A program made the translations under genes and the position numbers. The notes beneath the pieces are model-generated. The model was not told the DNA's origin, searched no databases, and saw only the letters and a program-made list of their open reading frames with translations. From Flavobacterium sp. TR2 (GTDB taxonomy: Bacteria; Bacteroidota; Bacteroidia; Flavobacteriales; Flavobacteriaceae): a stretch of 64,000 nt of DNA. The stretch spans positions 1,302,001-1,366,000 of the forward strand of contig NZ_CP104307.1 in assembly GCF_025252405.1 (NCBI RefSeq), written 5' to 3'. Position 1 is the first letter of the stretch. Every line of letters starts with the position of its first letter. Positions 34,419 through 44,477 of this stretch are shown here, in pieces.

Positions 34419-34937
34419 TTTTTATTTTTTTAAATTGTAATTTCTATAACCACAGCAATTTCCTGTTCATTATAATAGCAAAACAAAAGTAAAAAAAGAT
34501 AAAAAAGCGTCAATTTCGATATTTCATTATATACGATACCCAAACTAATTTACAAATTGCCAAACGGCTTTTGCAGACTGAAATTTGAAAGAAAAATGAT
34601 AAAGAAACGTATTTGCTTTTCCTTTTTCGGCTTTAATTTTACCAGTTTGTTTTTTGTTTTAATAGTTTGCAAATTTATCTCAAAATCAATATAAAATATA
34701 AGTATTTGATGAAAAAAAATCTAACAAAATGAATAAAAATAGTAATAATTGTTAGTTTTGATTTCTTTTCAAAAAGTGCGTTTCTTAGATTTTTAGAAGC
34801 TTTTTTGGGAGTTTTTCAGGTGCTATTTAGATTCAATAAAATACCAAAATACTACGACATCCAAGAAGTGTATTTTTATGAAATTTTATGTTTTTTTGAA
34901 GCAAAAACTGATTTTTAGAAGACAGTGTTTTTGAAAG
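34419..34937. other. Intergenic region carrying the leuC promoter
   Basis: 519 bp between the leuC ATG and the AraC gene, whose stop is at 34938 (both minus strand). It contains the consensus promoter at 34484-34513. Beyond it to 34937 the sequence is AT-rich with runs of Ts and As. I see no leader-peptide frame with leucine codons, no terminator-antiterminator pair and no gene. Confidence 0.6.
34484..34513 (-). promoter_or_regulatory. Consensus promoter of leuC-leuD-leuA/cimA-leuB
   Basis: On the minus strand TTG (34511-34513), exactly 19 bp, then TACTTTTG (34484-34491). This is a perfect TTG-N19-TAnnTTTG Bacteroidota promoter, about 65 bp upstream of the leuC ATG. Confidence 0.78.
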
Positions 34938-35858
34938 TTAATTCAGGGAATTTTTAAACTCTAATGGAGTCAGACTAGTTTTCTTTTTGAATAATTTGCT
35001 AAATGATTGAGGATATTCGAAACCTAATTGATAAGCAATTTCTGCTACCGAAAGATTGGTCGTAATCAGAAAATCTTTTGACTTTTCAATTAATTTTGAA
35101 TGAATATGCTGTTGGGCGTTTTGTCCCGTTAAGTTCCGAAGCATATCGCTTAGATAATGGCTTGAAACATTAATCTGTGAAGCCAGAAATTCTACGGTAG
35201 GCAATCCTTTTTTTAAGGTTTCTGCATTGCTGATATAGTTGTCCAGAGTATTTTCAACTTTCAATAATAAATCGTGGCTGATCGTTTTTCTGGTAATGAA
35301 CTGGCGTTTGTAAAAACGATTGCTATAATTCAGCAGAACATCTATATACGAAACAATCACATCCTGACTCATTTCGTGTATAGCGGTATTGAGTTCGTTG
35401 TCGATGCTTTGCAATAATCCGACAATAATTGTTTTCTCGCTGTCTGAAAGATGCAGAGCTTCATTGGTGTCATAAGAAAAGAAGCCGTATTTTTTGATGC
35501 TTTTTCCTAAAGGATAATTTCGGATAAAATCGGGATGAAATAAAAGTGTATAACCGCCGTATTCAGCGCCTTCTTCATTTTCGGTAAAAATTAATTGGCT
35601 GGGAGAAGCAAACATGAGTCCGCCTTCAGTGAAATCATAATAACCCTGGCCATATCCCATTTTTCCTTTGGTAGAAAACTTATAGGAGATTTTATAAAAA
35701 TCGAGTAAAAAGGCATGGTTTGCAATATCTTCATTGATGATTAACTGCGTATTGTCTACCAAGCTCACCATCGGATGAAGCGGTTTTGGCAGTCGAAGCA
35801 GATCGTGAAACTGCGATATAGAAGAGATTTTTGCCGGATTATAGTTTTTCTTTTCCAT
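34938..35858 (-). CDS. AraC-family transcriptional regulator
   Basis: 306 residues. N-terminal AraC sensor (about 15-170, cupin-like with FHDLLRLPKPLHPM). C-terminal AraC HTH: VEFLASQINVSSHYLSDMLRNLTG and VAEIAYQLGFEYPQSFSKLFKKKTSLTPLEFK. A 17-bp-arm repeat element and an SDR gene lie upstream on the same strand, so it probably regulates that SDR; this pairing is frequent in flavobacteria. ATG start. Confidence 0.87.
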   Translation of the reverse strand: MEKKNYNPAKISSISQFHDLLRLPKPLHPMVSLVDNTQLIINEDIANHAFLLDFYKISYKFSTKGKMGYGQGYYDFTEGGLMFASPSQLIFTENEEGAEYGGYTLLFHPDFIRNYPLGKSIKKYGFFSYDTNEALHLSDSEKTIIVGLLQSIDNELNTAIHEMSQDVIVSYIDVLLNYSNRFYKRQFITRKTISHDLLLKVENTLDNYISNAETLKKGLPTVEFLASQINVSSHYLSDMLRNLTGQNAQQHIHSKLIEKSKDFLITTNLSVAEIAYQLGFEYPQSFSKLFKKKTSLTPLEFKNSLN

Positions 35859-35908
35859 TATATAAAAGTATGAAATTTTGAGAGACTAAAAAAAGCTTCG
35901 GAGAAGCG

Positions 35909-36036
35909 AAATAGGTATAGAAATTGCAATTATTATCGAGAGTGGAGTTCCAGCAGAGTGACATATTCATTACAATAAATATGTCGCTCCGCTTGAGCTT
36001 TTTTCCATCCGTATGATTGAATTTCTATACCTATTT
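35909..36036. repeat. Mobile-repeat-like element with 17-bp inverted ends
   Basis: AAATAGGTATAGAAATT (35909-35925) is exactly complementary to 36020-36036. Between them lies an inner dyad GAGTGACATATT/AAATATGTCGCTC, and GCTCTGCTGGAGC follows. This nested structure in a gap of 240 bp looks like a small non-autonomous or REP-like element, not part of either gene. Confidence 0.65.
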
Positions 36037-36098
36037 TGCTCTGCTGGAGCATAATAAAAAAGCGTTAAATGCTTTTTGGATAGCTTCATCAGAAATTA

Positions 36099-36902
36099 TT
36101 ATTCTCCAAAAAATTGTTTGCCAAATTCAGAACGAAAAACTTCATCACCAACTTCTAGTCTTTGTTTGTAAAGCGCTTTTGCATCTTCACCGGCAACATA
36201 TCTTAATTGGTTTTTTCCATCTGTTGCTGCTTCATAAACGACATCGGCAATTTGTTCCGGAGTCGATGCCATCTCAAACATAACATCAACGTTTCCAAAC
36301 ATTTTATTGGTCATTGTTTTGTACTCGGGCAAAGTGCTTGTGTCAAGAGAACCGTGTAGGAATTCTGTTTTGATTGCTCCTGGAGAAACCGTTTTAATAT
36401 TTATTCCAAACGGATTTAATTCGTAGGCCATACTTTCGCTCCAGCCTTCTAATCCCCATTTTGTCGCGTGATAGATTGATCCTAAAGGAAAAGCAATCAA
36501 TCCGCCGATAGAAGTCGTTGAAATAAACGAGCCATTTTTTCTTTCTCTGAAATACGGTATAAATGCATTTGTAACGCGAATTACTCCCAATAAGTTGGTG
36601 TCCAATTGTTTGGTGATTTGAGAATCAGAAAGGCTTTCCAAAGGACCAATCAGGCCATAACCGGCATTGTTAAAAACGATATCAATGTCACTGATTTCAA
36701 GCGCTTTTTGAACTGTTGCCTGTATTTGATCATAATTGGTGACATCTAATGGCAATAGCGTGATGTTTTTTAATTGAGAAAGTTCTGTTTCTTTTTCAGG
36801 GTTTCTCATGGTTGCAATAACATTCCATCCTTTTTCATGGAATAATTTTGCTGTTGCTTTTCCTAAACCTGATGATGCGCCTGTGATAAAAATTGTTTTC
36901 AT
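36099..36902 (-). CDS. Short-chain dehydrogenase/reductase
   Basis: 267 residues, classical SDR. NAD(P)-binding TGASSGLGKA, NNAGYG, catalytic Ser in STTSIGG and YHATK (Tyr/Lys of the YxxxK motif), and SPGAIKTEF near residue 180. Substrate not predictable. Divergent from dnaE; possible operator dyad upstream (36970-37001). Confidence 0.92.
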   Translation of the reverse strand: MKTIFITGASSGLGKATAKLFHEKGWNVIATMRNPEKETELSQLKNITLLPLDVTNYDQIQATVQKALEISDIDIVFNNAGYGLIGPLESLSDSQITKQLDTNLLGVIRVTNAFIPYFRERKNGSFISTTSIGGLIAFPLGSIYHATKWGLEGWSESMAYELNPFGINIKTVSPGAIKTEFLHGSLDTSTLPEYKTMTNKMFGNVDVMFEMASTPEQIADVVYEAATDGKNQLRYVAGEDAKALYKQRLEVGDEVFRSEFGKQFFGE

Positions 36903-36969
36903 GATTATTGTTTTTTAATTGTTATAATTTGATGAAGCAAAGTTCACGATACACTGCAGCTTAAAAGTG

Positions 36970-37001
36970 TTCATTTTGGAGCAATGAGTATCCAAAATGA
37001 A
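36970..37001. promoter_or_regulatory. Perfect 11-bp dyad upstream of the SDR
   Basis: TTCATTTTGGA (36970-36980) and its exact complement (36991-37001) are separated by 10 bp, 68 bp upstream of the SDR start and in the gap to dnaE. No T run follows, so it is likelier an operator than a terminator. The nearby AraC gene is the candidate protein. Confidence 0.45.
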
Positions 37002-37236
37002 GAATTGAATTTTTTTAAGAAAAAATGAATGAAATTTGGCTGTTTTTACGTTTAAAGAACAACGATGTTAATTGTGCTTTTTGTTAACAACTTCACTTTA
37101 TTATTTCCCTAAAAAAAGTGTAAATTTGAATTCCTTCCATTTTTCATTATGTATTTTGCTATGTTTCATGTTGTCAGTAGTTTACGATGTAAAAGATATG
37201 AAATTTGGAGCTTTAAAATTTGACTTTTACAATTCT

Positions 37237-40200
37237 ATGTATTTAATATTCGATACCGAAACAACCGGATTACCAAAACGCTGGGACGCCCCGATTACCG
37301 ATTCTGACAACTGGCCCCGTTGTATACAAATTGCTTGGCAATTGCATGACGAAATGGGACAGCTTGTCGAACATCAGGATTATTTGGTTAAGCCTGACGG
37401 ATTTAACATTCCGTACGATGCCGAGCGTATTCACGGAATTTCGACAGAATTGGCTGAAGCCGATGGAATCACTTTGGCCGAAGTTTTAGAGAAATTCAAT
37501 ATTGCTTTAAGCAAAACCAAATTCATCGTTGGACAGAATTTAGGTTTCGACGTTAATATTATGGGAGCCGAATTCCATAGAATGGGAGTAGATTCTACGA
37601 TGGCTTCAATTCCAGTTTTGGATACCTGTACCGAAGTTACGGCTTCATTATTGCAGCTTCCGGGAGGTCGTGGAGGAAAATTCAAACTTCCAACATTGAC
37701 AGAGTTGCACAGCTATCTTTTCGATCAGCCATTCGCGGAAGCGCACAACGCAACTGCCGACGTTGAGGCAACTACACGTTGTTTCCTTGAATTGGTTAGA
37801 AGAGAAGTTTTCACCAAAGAAGAGCTGGATGTTCCGAAAGAATATTTCAAAGATTTTCAGGAGAGAAACCCAGAGCCATTTAAGCTTATTGGTTTAAAAC
37901 ACATCAATTTAAAAGCGGCTTCGGATAAAATCAGAGAACAGCTTAAAGCTTTAGCTGGAGAAGATACGCAAAATGTTGTTTCAGAAGAAGATAAAGCTGA
38001 TTTTAAAGCGGCAAAATTTGCACATTTGCACAATCATACGCAGTTTTCGGTACTTCAATCGACTATCGGAATTGGAAATATTGTAGCTGCTGCAGCCAAA
38101 AACGGAATGCCGGCCGTTGCTATGACAGATACTGGAAACATGATGGGAGCTTTCCATTTTGTGAGCGCCGTTATGAATCACAATAAAGCAGCGTCTGGAA
38201 AAAACAAAGCTCTGGTTGAAGCTGGAGAAGAACCAACAGAAACTGAAGTTAAACCAATCGTAGGCTGTGAATTTAATATCTGTGACAATCACTTAGATAA
38301 AAGTAAAAAAGACAACGGTTATCAGGTTGTTTTGATGGCTAAAAATAAAGCAGGTTATCATAACTTGGCCAAAATGGCTTCGATTGCTTATACAGATGGA
38401 TTCTACTATGTGCCGAGAATTGACCGCAAGATTGTGGAGCAATACAAAGGCGACATTATGGTTTTGTCTGGGAATTTATACGGAGAAATTCCGAGTAAAA
38501 TTCTGAATATTGGTGAAAACCAAGCAGAAGAAGCGTTGATTTGGTGGAAGGAACAATTTGGCGAAGATTTCTATCTAGAAGTTATGCGCCACAATCAGGA
38601 AGATGAAAATCGTGTCAACAAAACACTGATTGAGTTTTCGAAAAAACACAACGTTAAATTAATTGCAACTAATAATACTTACTATTTAAATAAAGAAGAT
38701 GCCAACGCACACGACATTTTATTGTGTGTAAAAGATGGTGAGAAACAGGCAACACCAATTGGTCGCGGACGCGGTTACCGTTACGGACTTCCAAATCAGG
38801 AGTATTATTTCAAGTCGCAAGATGAGATGAAAAAACTCTTTGCTGATTTGCCAGAAGCCATTATCAATATTCAGGAAATTATTGATAAGGTTGAAGGATA
38901 TTCGCTTTACCGAGATGTATTGCTTCCGAAATTCGAAATTCCTGACGAATTTGTTGACCCTGAAGATGAAAAAGACAATGGAGTTCGTGGTGAAAATGCT
39001 TATTTGCGTTACCTTACAATGGAAGGTGCCAAAAGAAGATATGGCGAAATTACCGAATCGATTCAGGAGCGACTTGATTTTGAGTTAATGACAATTTCGA
39101 ACTCCGGTTATCCAGGTTATTTCTTAATTGTACAGGATTTTATCGCCGAAGCAAGAAAAATGGACGTATCTGTAGGGCCAGGGCGTGGTTCTGCAGCGGG
39201 TTCAGCCGTTGCGTACTGTCTCGGAATTACCAATATTGACCCTATTAAATATGACTTGCTTTTTGAGCGTTTCCTAAACCCAGACCGTGTATCGATGCCC
39301 GATATTGATATTGACTTTGATGATGAGGGTCGTGGACGTGTAATGGAATACGTAATCAATAAATACGGTCAAAAACAGGTAGCACAGATTATCACTTATG
39401 GTAAAATGGCAACCAAATCGGCGATTCGTGATACGGCTCGTGTACTGGATTTGCCGTTATTTGAAGCCGATAGAATTGCCAAACTGATTCCGGGTATGAT
39501 GCCGTCAAAATGGAATCTGGCTCGTTTTATTTCTGAAAGCGAAGAAGAGGTTAAAAAAGCGCTTCGTTCTGACGAATTTGACAATGTAAAAGAATTAATC
39601 GCGATTGCCAACGAAGATGATTTGGCAGGAGAAACTATTCAGCAAGCAAAAATCCTAGAAGGATCGATGCGTAACACGGGAATTCATGCCTGCGGGGTAA
39701 TCATTACGCCATCGGATATTACGAATTACGTTCCCGTAACAACAGCAAAAGATTCGGATTTATATGTAACACAGTTTGACAACTCGGTTGCAGAAAGTGC
39801 CGGATTGCTGAAAATGGACTTCTTGGGTTTAAAGACCCTTACGCTGATAAAAGATACCGTAAAACTGGTAAAATATAGAACAGGAATTGAACTGAATCCA
39901 GATACTTTTCCAATCGATGATGAAGAAACGTATGCTCTTTTCCAAAGAGGTGAAACGGTTGGAATCTTCCAATACGAGTCGCCCGGAATGCAGAAATACA
40001 TGAAAGATCTGAAGCCAACGGTTTTTGGAGATTTAATTGCCATGAACGCACTTTATCGTCCGGGGCCTTTGGAGTATATTCCATCTTTCGTTCGAAGAAA
40101 AAATGGCGACGAAGAAATCAAATACGATTTAGATGCCTGCGCTGAGTATTTGTCAGAAACCTACGGAATTACGGTTTACCAAGAGCAGGTAATGCTTTTG

Positions 40201-41772
40201 TCTCAGTCTTTGGCAGGATTTACAAAGGGTGAGGCCGACGTCTTGCGTAAAGCGATGGGTAAGAAACAAAAAGACGTACTAGACAAAATGAAGCCGAAGT
40301 TTGTTGAACAAGCCGCAGCAAAAGGTCACGATGCCAAGATTCTAGAGAAAATCTGGAAAGACTGGGAAGCCTTTGCGAGTTACGCCTTCAACAAATCGCA
40401 CTCGACTTGCTATGCTTGGATTGCGTATCAAACGGCTTACTTGAAAGCGCACTATCCTGCTGAATATATGGCAGCGGTTCTTTCAAATAACATGAACGAT
40501 ATCAAACAGGTTTCGTTCTTCATGGAAGAATGTAAACGTATGGGCTTACAGGTTCTAGGACCATGTGTAAATGAATCGTACTATAAATTTACTGTAAATG
40601 ACGATTATGCCGTTCGTTTTGGAATGGGGGCGATTAAAGGCGTTGGTTCGGGAGCTGTTGAAACCATTGTAGAAAACAGAAAAGACGGAAGATATAAATC
40701 AATTTTTGATCTAGCGAAGCGAATTGATTTGCGTGCAGCTAACAAAAAAGCGATAGAGAATTTAGCATTAGCGGGAGGTTTTGATTCTTTTGAAGGAACT
40801 ACAAGAGCACAATATTTCCACGATGATGGCGACGGAATTACTTTCTACGAAAAGGCAATGCGCTACGGGTCGAAGTTTCAGGAAAATGAAAACTCGTCTC
40901 AGGTAAGTTTATTTGGAGAAACCAGTGAAGTTCAAATTGCAGAACCGGTTGTTCCGCCTTGCGAAGACTGGAGCACCATGGAAAAACTAGCCAAAGAAAA
41001 AGAAGTTGTCGGAATCTATATTTCTGGACATCCGCTTGATGATTTTAGGTTCGAGATGAAATATTTCTGCAATTCTCGTCTAGAATCGCTGAAAAGCATG
41101 AACGAATATGTTGGGAAAAACTTAATGTTTGCAGGAATTATCAATAACGTTCAGCATCGTGTGGCCAAAAATGGAAAAGGATGGGCGGCATTCAATTTAG
41201 AAGGGTATGATGAGAGTTATGAGTTTAAGATTTTTGGTGAGGAATATTTAAAATTCCGCCATTTCTTAATTCAGAACAATTTTGCCTTTTTGAAAATAAT
41301 GATTAAAGATGGTTGGGTAAATCATGATACAGGTAAAAAATCAGATCCTAGAATGCAGTTTGTCGAGATTCGCCAATTGCAGGATATTCTGGAAGCTTTC
41401 GCTAAAAAGCTAATTCTTTTGCTGAATATTAAAGATCTTCATCCTGAATTTATTCATAAACTGAGTCGTTTATTTGCTGAAAATAAAGGAGAGAATTCTG
41501 TGACTTTTGAAATCATGGAACTAGAAAAAATAAAACGATTGGTTGAGGTGGAAACTCCAACAGATTTTGAAGCCGATGATGCGGTTTTTGAAGGAGAAAA
41601 TGAAAATGAAGATGGTGCGACTGAGGATACAAAAATACAACAGGTAAATGAGGTTGAAGAAATAAAAGTGGTGACCAAATTAACCATGCCTAGCCGCCGC
41701 TTGAAGGTTAAAATTTCAGCTGAATTATTGCAGGAACTGGAGAAAATGCAGATTAATTTTAAATTGAACTAA
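37237..41772 (+). CDS. dnaE: DNA polymerase III alpha subunit with N-terminal exonuclease
   Basis: 1511 residues from the ATG at 37237; sequence upstream of it (from 37072) is not homologous-looking. Residues 1-180 are a DEDDh proofreading exonuclease (FDTETTGLP with Asp6/Glu8, HNATADVEAT with His/Asp). The PHP domain starts at about 260 (FAHLHNHTQFSVL). The polymerase catalytic aspartates are in the VGPGRGSAAGS region (about 646) and PDIDIDFDDEGRG (about 688). An OB-fold and a C-terminal Glu-rich tail follow. The exonuclease fusion is normal in Bacteroidota, replacing a separate epsilon. A TAAATTTG box at 37121-37128 may be its promoter. Confidence 0.95.
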   Translation: MYLIFDTETTGLPKRWDAPITDSDNWPRCIQIAWQLHDEMGQLVEHQDYLVKPDGFNIPYDAERIHGISTELAEADGITLAEVLEKFNIALSKTKFIVGQNLGFDVNIMGAEFHRMGVDSTMASIPVLDTCTEVTASLLQLPGGRGGKFKLPTLTELHSYLFDQPFAEAHNATADVEATTRCFLELVRREVFTKEELDVPKEYFKDFQERNPEPFKLIGLKHINLKAASDKIREQLKALAGEDTQNVVSEEDKADFKAAKFAHLHNHTQFSVLQSTIGIGNIVAAAAKNGMPAVAMTDTGNMMGAFHFVSAVMNHNKAASGKNKALVEAGEEPTETEVKPIVGCEFNICDNHLDKSKKDNGYQVVLMAKNKAGYHNLAKMASIAYTDGFYYVPRIDRKIVEQYKGDIMVLSGNLYGEIPSKILNIGENQAEEALIWWKEQFGEDFYLEVMRHNQEDENRVNKTLIEFSKKHNVKLIATNNTYYLNKEDANAHDILLCVKDGEKQATPIGRGRGYRYGLPNQEYYFKSQDEMKKLFADLPEAIINIQEIIDKVEGYSLYRDVLLPKFEIPDEFVDPEDEKDNGVRGENAYLRYLTMEGAKRRYGEITESIQERLDFELMTISNSGYPGYFLIVQDFIAEARKMDVSVGPGRGSAAGSAVAYCLGITNIDPIKYDLLFERFLNPDRVSMPDIDIDFDDEGRGRVMEYVINKYGQKQVAQIITYGKMATKSAIRDTARVLDLPLFEADRIAKLIPGMMPSKWNLARFISESEEEVKKALRSDEFDNVKELIAIANEDDLAGETIQQAKILEGSMRNTGIHACGVIITPSDITNYVPVTTAKDSDLYVTQFDNSVAESAGLLKMDFLGLKTLTLIKDTVKLVKYRTGIELNPDTFPIDDEETYALFQRGETVGIFQYESPGMQKYMKDLKPTVFGDLIAMNALYRPGPLEYIPSFVRRKNGDEEIKYDLDACAEYLSETYGITVYQEQVMLLSQSLAGFTKGEADVLRKAMGKKQKDVLDKMKPKFVEQAAAKGHDAKILEKIWKDWEAFASYAFNKSHSTCYAWIAYQTAYLKAHYPAEYMAAVLSNNMNDIKQVSFFMEECKRMGLQVLGPCVNESYYKFTVNDDYAVRFGMGAIKGVGSGAVETIVENRKDGRYKSIFDLAKRIDLRAANKKAIENLALAGGFDSFEGTTRAQYFHDDGDGITFYEKAMRYGSKFQENENSSQVSLFGETSEVQIAEPVVPPCEDWSTMEKLAKEKEVVGIYISGHPLDDFRFEMKYFCNSRLESLKSMNEYVGKNLMFAGIINNVQHRVAKNGKGWAAFNLEGYDESYEFKIFGEEYLKFRHFLIQNNFAFLKIMIKDGWVNHDTGKKSDPRMQFVEIRQLQDILEAFAKKLILLLNIKDLHPEFIHKLSRLFAENKGENSVTFEIMELEKIKRLVEVETPTDFEADDAVFEGENENEDGATEDTKIQQVNEVEEIKVVTKLTMPSRRLKVKISAELLQELEKMQINFKLN

Positions 41773-41949
41773 AAATTTAACAGTTAAAATTTAAACAGAT
41801 GTTAATTTTTTATGTTAAAAATATGCGTGCATAATACTTTTTTAGTAATATTGCCCAAAATTACAACGTTTTCGTTCCAAGTCTAACTTTACAAACGATA
41901 AGAATGTGTTAAAATATTCTATGTTTGTACTAATCAATAAATCAAAATT

Positions 41950-42921
41950 ATGAAAAAGAACCTATTTTTATTAGGATTGTTAGTTTGCTCAATGGCGACA
42001 GTGGCGCAGACAGAAAAAGCTGAAAAACCAGAGAGCTGGTATTTTAAACTAGGAGGATCGTATTTTAACCAAACTGCTTCTACTGAGTTTCCAGAAGTGG
42101 GAGGACAGGCACCAAACAGAGATGTTTATTCAGGTGCTTTAACTAACAATAAATTGGTTTCAAGAGAAAGTATTACAGGATCTTTTGGACAAGGTTTCAG
42201 AAGTGGTATTACTGCTGGTTACCGTTTTTCTACTCGTTTAGGAGTTGAGATGTCTGCAAACTATTATATCAGTAATAGTAAAACAATGGCACAAACAACA
42301 AATAGACTTTATGGATACGATCCAGCTACTACTGCTGCTACATATATTAGTTTTACAGCTGACGGACAAATCAAGGCATTTGATTTAGCGCCTTCTGTTG
42401 TAATGTTTTTAGGTGATGCCCATGGTTTTGAACCGTATACTAAAGTTGGAGTTATTGTGCCAATTCACGGTACATTAGATATTAAAACAGATAGAGAGCT
42501 TTTAACTTATGTGGGTGCTAATCAAGTAGCTAAAAACAATATTTATTCAAAAGATGTGGTAAAACCAAATCCAACAATTGGATTTATGGCAGCGTTAGGA
42601 ACATCTTATAAATTAGGAAAACACATTTCTGCTTTTGCAGAGTTAGAATACCGTAACTTTACTGTTCATGGTAAGACAAAAGAAACTACAGAATATACAG
42701 TAAATGGGCAAGATGCATTAGCAACTAGAAATACATCACAGAGATATACAAACTATCACAAGAAATTAGATGTAAATTCTAATAATGTGTTGTTTAATCC
42801 AAACACTGCAACACCAGATACAGCAGATACAACTAGACCAAATGATAAAATGGATGAGTTAAGCTCTTATGTTGGTATTTCTGGTTTAGGATTAACATTA
42901 GGTGTAAAATACAGCCTATAA
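41950..42921 (+). CDS. Outer-membrane beta-barrel protein
   Basis: 323 residues with a signal peptide (1-20, ending VAQ) and a barrel of alternating hydrophobic strands, ending in a typical C-terminal strand LTLGVKYSL. Patterns such as GYRFSTRLGVEMSANYY, LGTSYKLGKHISAFAELEYR and an unstructured Thr-rich loop (about 255-300) identify the OmpA-like/OMP_b-brl family; cargo or structural role unknown. A TATGTTTG -7 box (41920-41927) lies 22 bp upstream. Confidence 0.82.
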   Translation: MKKNLFLLGLLVCSMATVAQTEKAEKPESWYFKLGGSYFNQTASTEFPEVGGQAPNRDVYSGALTNNKLVSRESITGSFGQGFRSGITAGYRFSTRLGVEMSANYYISNSKTMAQTTNRLYGYDPATTAATYISFTADGQIKAFDLAPSVVMFLGDAHGFEPYTKVGVIVPIHGTLDIKTDRELLTYVGANQVAKNNIYSKDVVKPNPTIGFMAALGTSYKLGKHISAFAELEYRNFTVHGKTKETTEYTVNGQDALATRNTSQRYTNYHKKLDVNSNNVLFNPNTATPDTADTTRPNDKMDELSSYVGISGLGLTLGVKYSL

Positions 42922-42954
42922 TTTTCCGATTTTTTTTATAGTTTATAGTTTACA

Positions 42955-42990
42955 AAAAGAGGATATTCGAAAGAATATCCTCTTTTTTTT
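42955..42990 (+). terminator. Terminator of the barrel gene
   Basis: Perfect 14-bp stem (42955-42968 with 42973-42986), GAAA tetraloop, T run to 42990. Confidence 0.93.
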
Positions 42991-43062
42991 GTTTCGTTCC
43001 TCGGAATGACAATATTGTGTAAATAGTACTCGCTCTTCAACTTCGCTCAGAGTGACAATACT

Positions 43063-44055
43063 TTATTTAGAATCTCTAAATTCTTTCAAAACTTGATCAA
43101 TAACCCAAGTCGTTCTGGCGCCAGAAATTCCTTTAGAAGGAGAAGCATCTTCTTTTCCTAATAATTCAGCAATAACAGTTTCTATAAACGGCTGCTGAAT
43201 ATGTAATGGATTTTCTATGGTAATGGTTTCTTTTTCTCCATTTGCATATTGAATATGCAACGGATCATTTCCAAAAGTAGAAAAGGAGATTTTTCCTTTA
43301 TCTCCCACAATTTCTGTATTATCGTAACGTTCAAAACTTGCAAAATTCCAAATTCCCGAACCGTGAATTCCGTTTTCAAATAAAAATGACATCGAAACGG
43401 CATCTTCGGCTGGGTAAGCCATTAATTGAGAAGTTGCGTGTCCGCGAACAGATTTTATCGGACCTAAAACAAAATCAAGAAAATCTAGAGTATGGCAAGC
43501 CAAATCAACGAAAATTCCACCTCCTGAAATATGCGGTAAAACAGTCCACGGGAGATTAATTTCATCATCGTAACGGGCTTCAAAAGGATGATATAAAACA
43601 CAATTAACGTGTCTGATGTTTCCCAATTGTCCTTGGTCAATAATTTCTTTTATTTTTAAAAAACGAGGCAAAGCTCTTCTGTAATAAGCCACAAATAACG
43701 GAACATTATGCTCTTTGCAGGCATTGATCATTTCGTTGCATTCTTCAAAAGTTAAGGCCATCGGTTTTTCAACATAAACTGGTTTTCCGGCTTTAGCGCA
43801 TAAAATGGTATATTCTTTATGAGAAGATGGAGGAGTGGCAATATAAACAGCGTTAACTTCTGGATCATTTATTAGATCTTCGGCATTTGAATACCATTTC
43901 GGAACGTTGTGGCGTTTTGCGTAATCTTCAGCAAGAGTCGCATCTCTTCGCATAACGGCCACTAGAGCAGAATTTGGCGCTTTTTGAAACGCTGGACCGC
44001 TTTTTACTTCGGTCACATTCCCGCAGCCAATAATTCCCCATTTTATAATTTCCAT
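43063..44055 (-). CDS. Gfo/Idh/MocA family oxidoreductase
   Basis: 330 residues from the ATG at 44055; the longer frame to 44202 reads a cysteine-rich, non-homologous stretch from a repeat region. NAD(P) fold KWGIIGCGNVTE, DPEVNAVYIATPPSSH, VEKPMALTFEEC (catalytic Lys of EKP), and the C-terminal domain with HISGGGIFVDLACHTLDFLDFVLG, including a metal or substrate His. Acts on sugars or inositols; the exact substrate is open. It lies between a beta-barrel gene and a prolyl oligopeptidase gene, with no pathway context. Confidence 0.9.
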   Translation of the reverse strand: MEIIKWGIIGCGNVTEVKSGPAFQKAPNSALVAVMRRDATLAEDYAKRHNVPKWYSNAEDLINDPEVNAVYIATPPSSHKEYTILCAKAGKPVYVEKPMALTFEECNEMINACKEHNVPLFVAYYRRALPRFLKIKEIIDQGQLGNIRHVNCVLYHPFEARYDDEINLPWTVLPHISGGGIFVDLACHTLDFLDFVLGPIKSVRGHATSQLMAYPAEDAVSMSFLFENGIHGSGIWNFASFERYDNTEIVGDKGKISFSTFGNDPLHIQYANGEKETITIENPLHIQQPFIETVIAELLGKEDASPSKGISGARTTWVIDQVLKEFRDSK

Positions 44056-44477
44056 TGTGTAAGTTTTAGGTTTTTCAAATTTAAAAAAGGTTTGCCACGA
44101 ATTGCACGAATTTCCACGAATTATTTTTTCACGCAGATTGTGCAGATAAAGCAGATTTTTACAAATAGAATCAGCGTAATCTACAAAATCTGCGAGAGAC
44201 AAATGATAAACAGAAAAAAGTTAGCTACGAATTCACGAATTTATTTTAATCTGCATGGTTAAAAATTCTGTATCGAATTGTGCGAATTTATTTCACGTTG
44301 CCAATAGCTATCAGGACAAAAGATTTTAGTATATGGAATGGAGTTTAATTTTAAATCAGCGTAATCTGCAAAATCTGCGTGAGAGATTGTTTCGTGTAAT
44401 TTATGATAAAATAAAAGCCACGATATTCACAGAATAATTCGTGAATTCGTGGCTTAAAAAATTTTCAGCTTAAAGTC
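44056..44477. repeat. Interspersed repeat region
   Basis: 422 bp without a gene. It is composed of several copies or fragments of the CACGAATTxxCACGAATT and ATCAGCGTAATCTGCAAAAT/CTGCG types (e.g. 44098, 44170, 44230, 44356), and it ends with a dyad GCCACGA...TCGTGGC near 44413-44455. Related units recur at 51.0-51.3 kb and 32.1 kb. Function unknown; the dyad could terminate the prolyl oligopeptidase transcript. Confidence 0.7.

Noticed and set aside
37072..37236. N-terminal extension of dnaE by about 55 codons
   Set aside because: The extension has no similarity to the exonuclease fold, and MYLIFDTETTG at 37237 is the standard start of this fusion. Similar upstream extensions of asd, rimM, the oxidoreductase and the TonB receptor were trimmed for the same reason.
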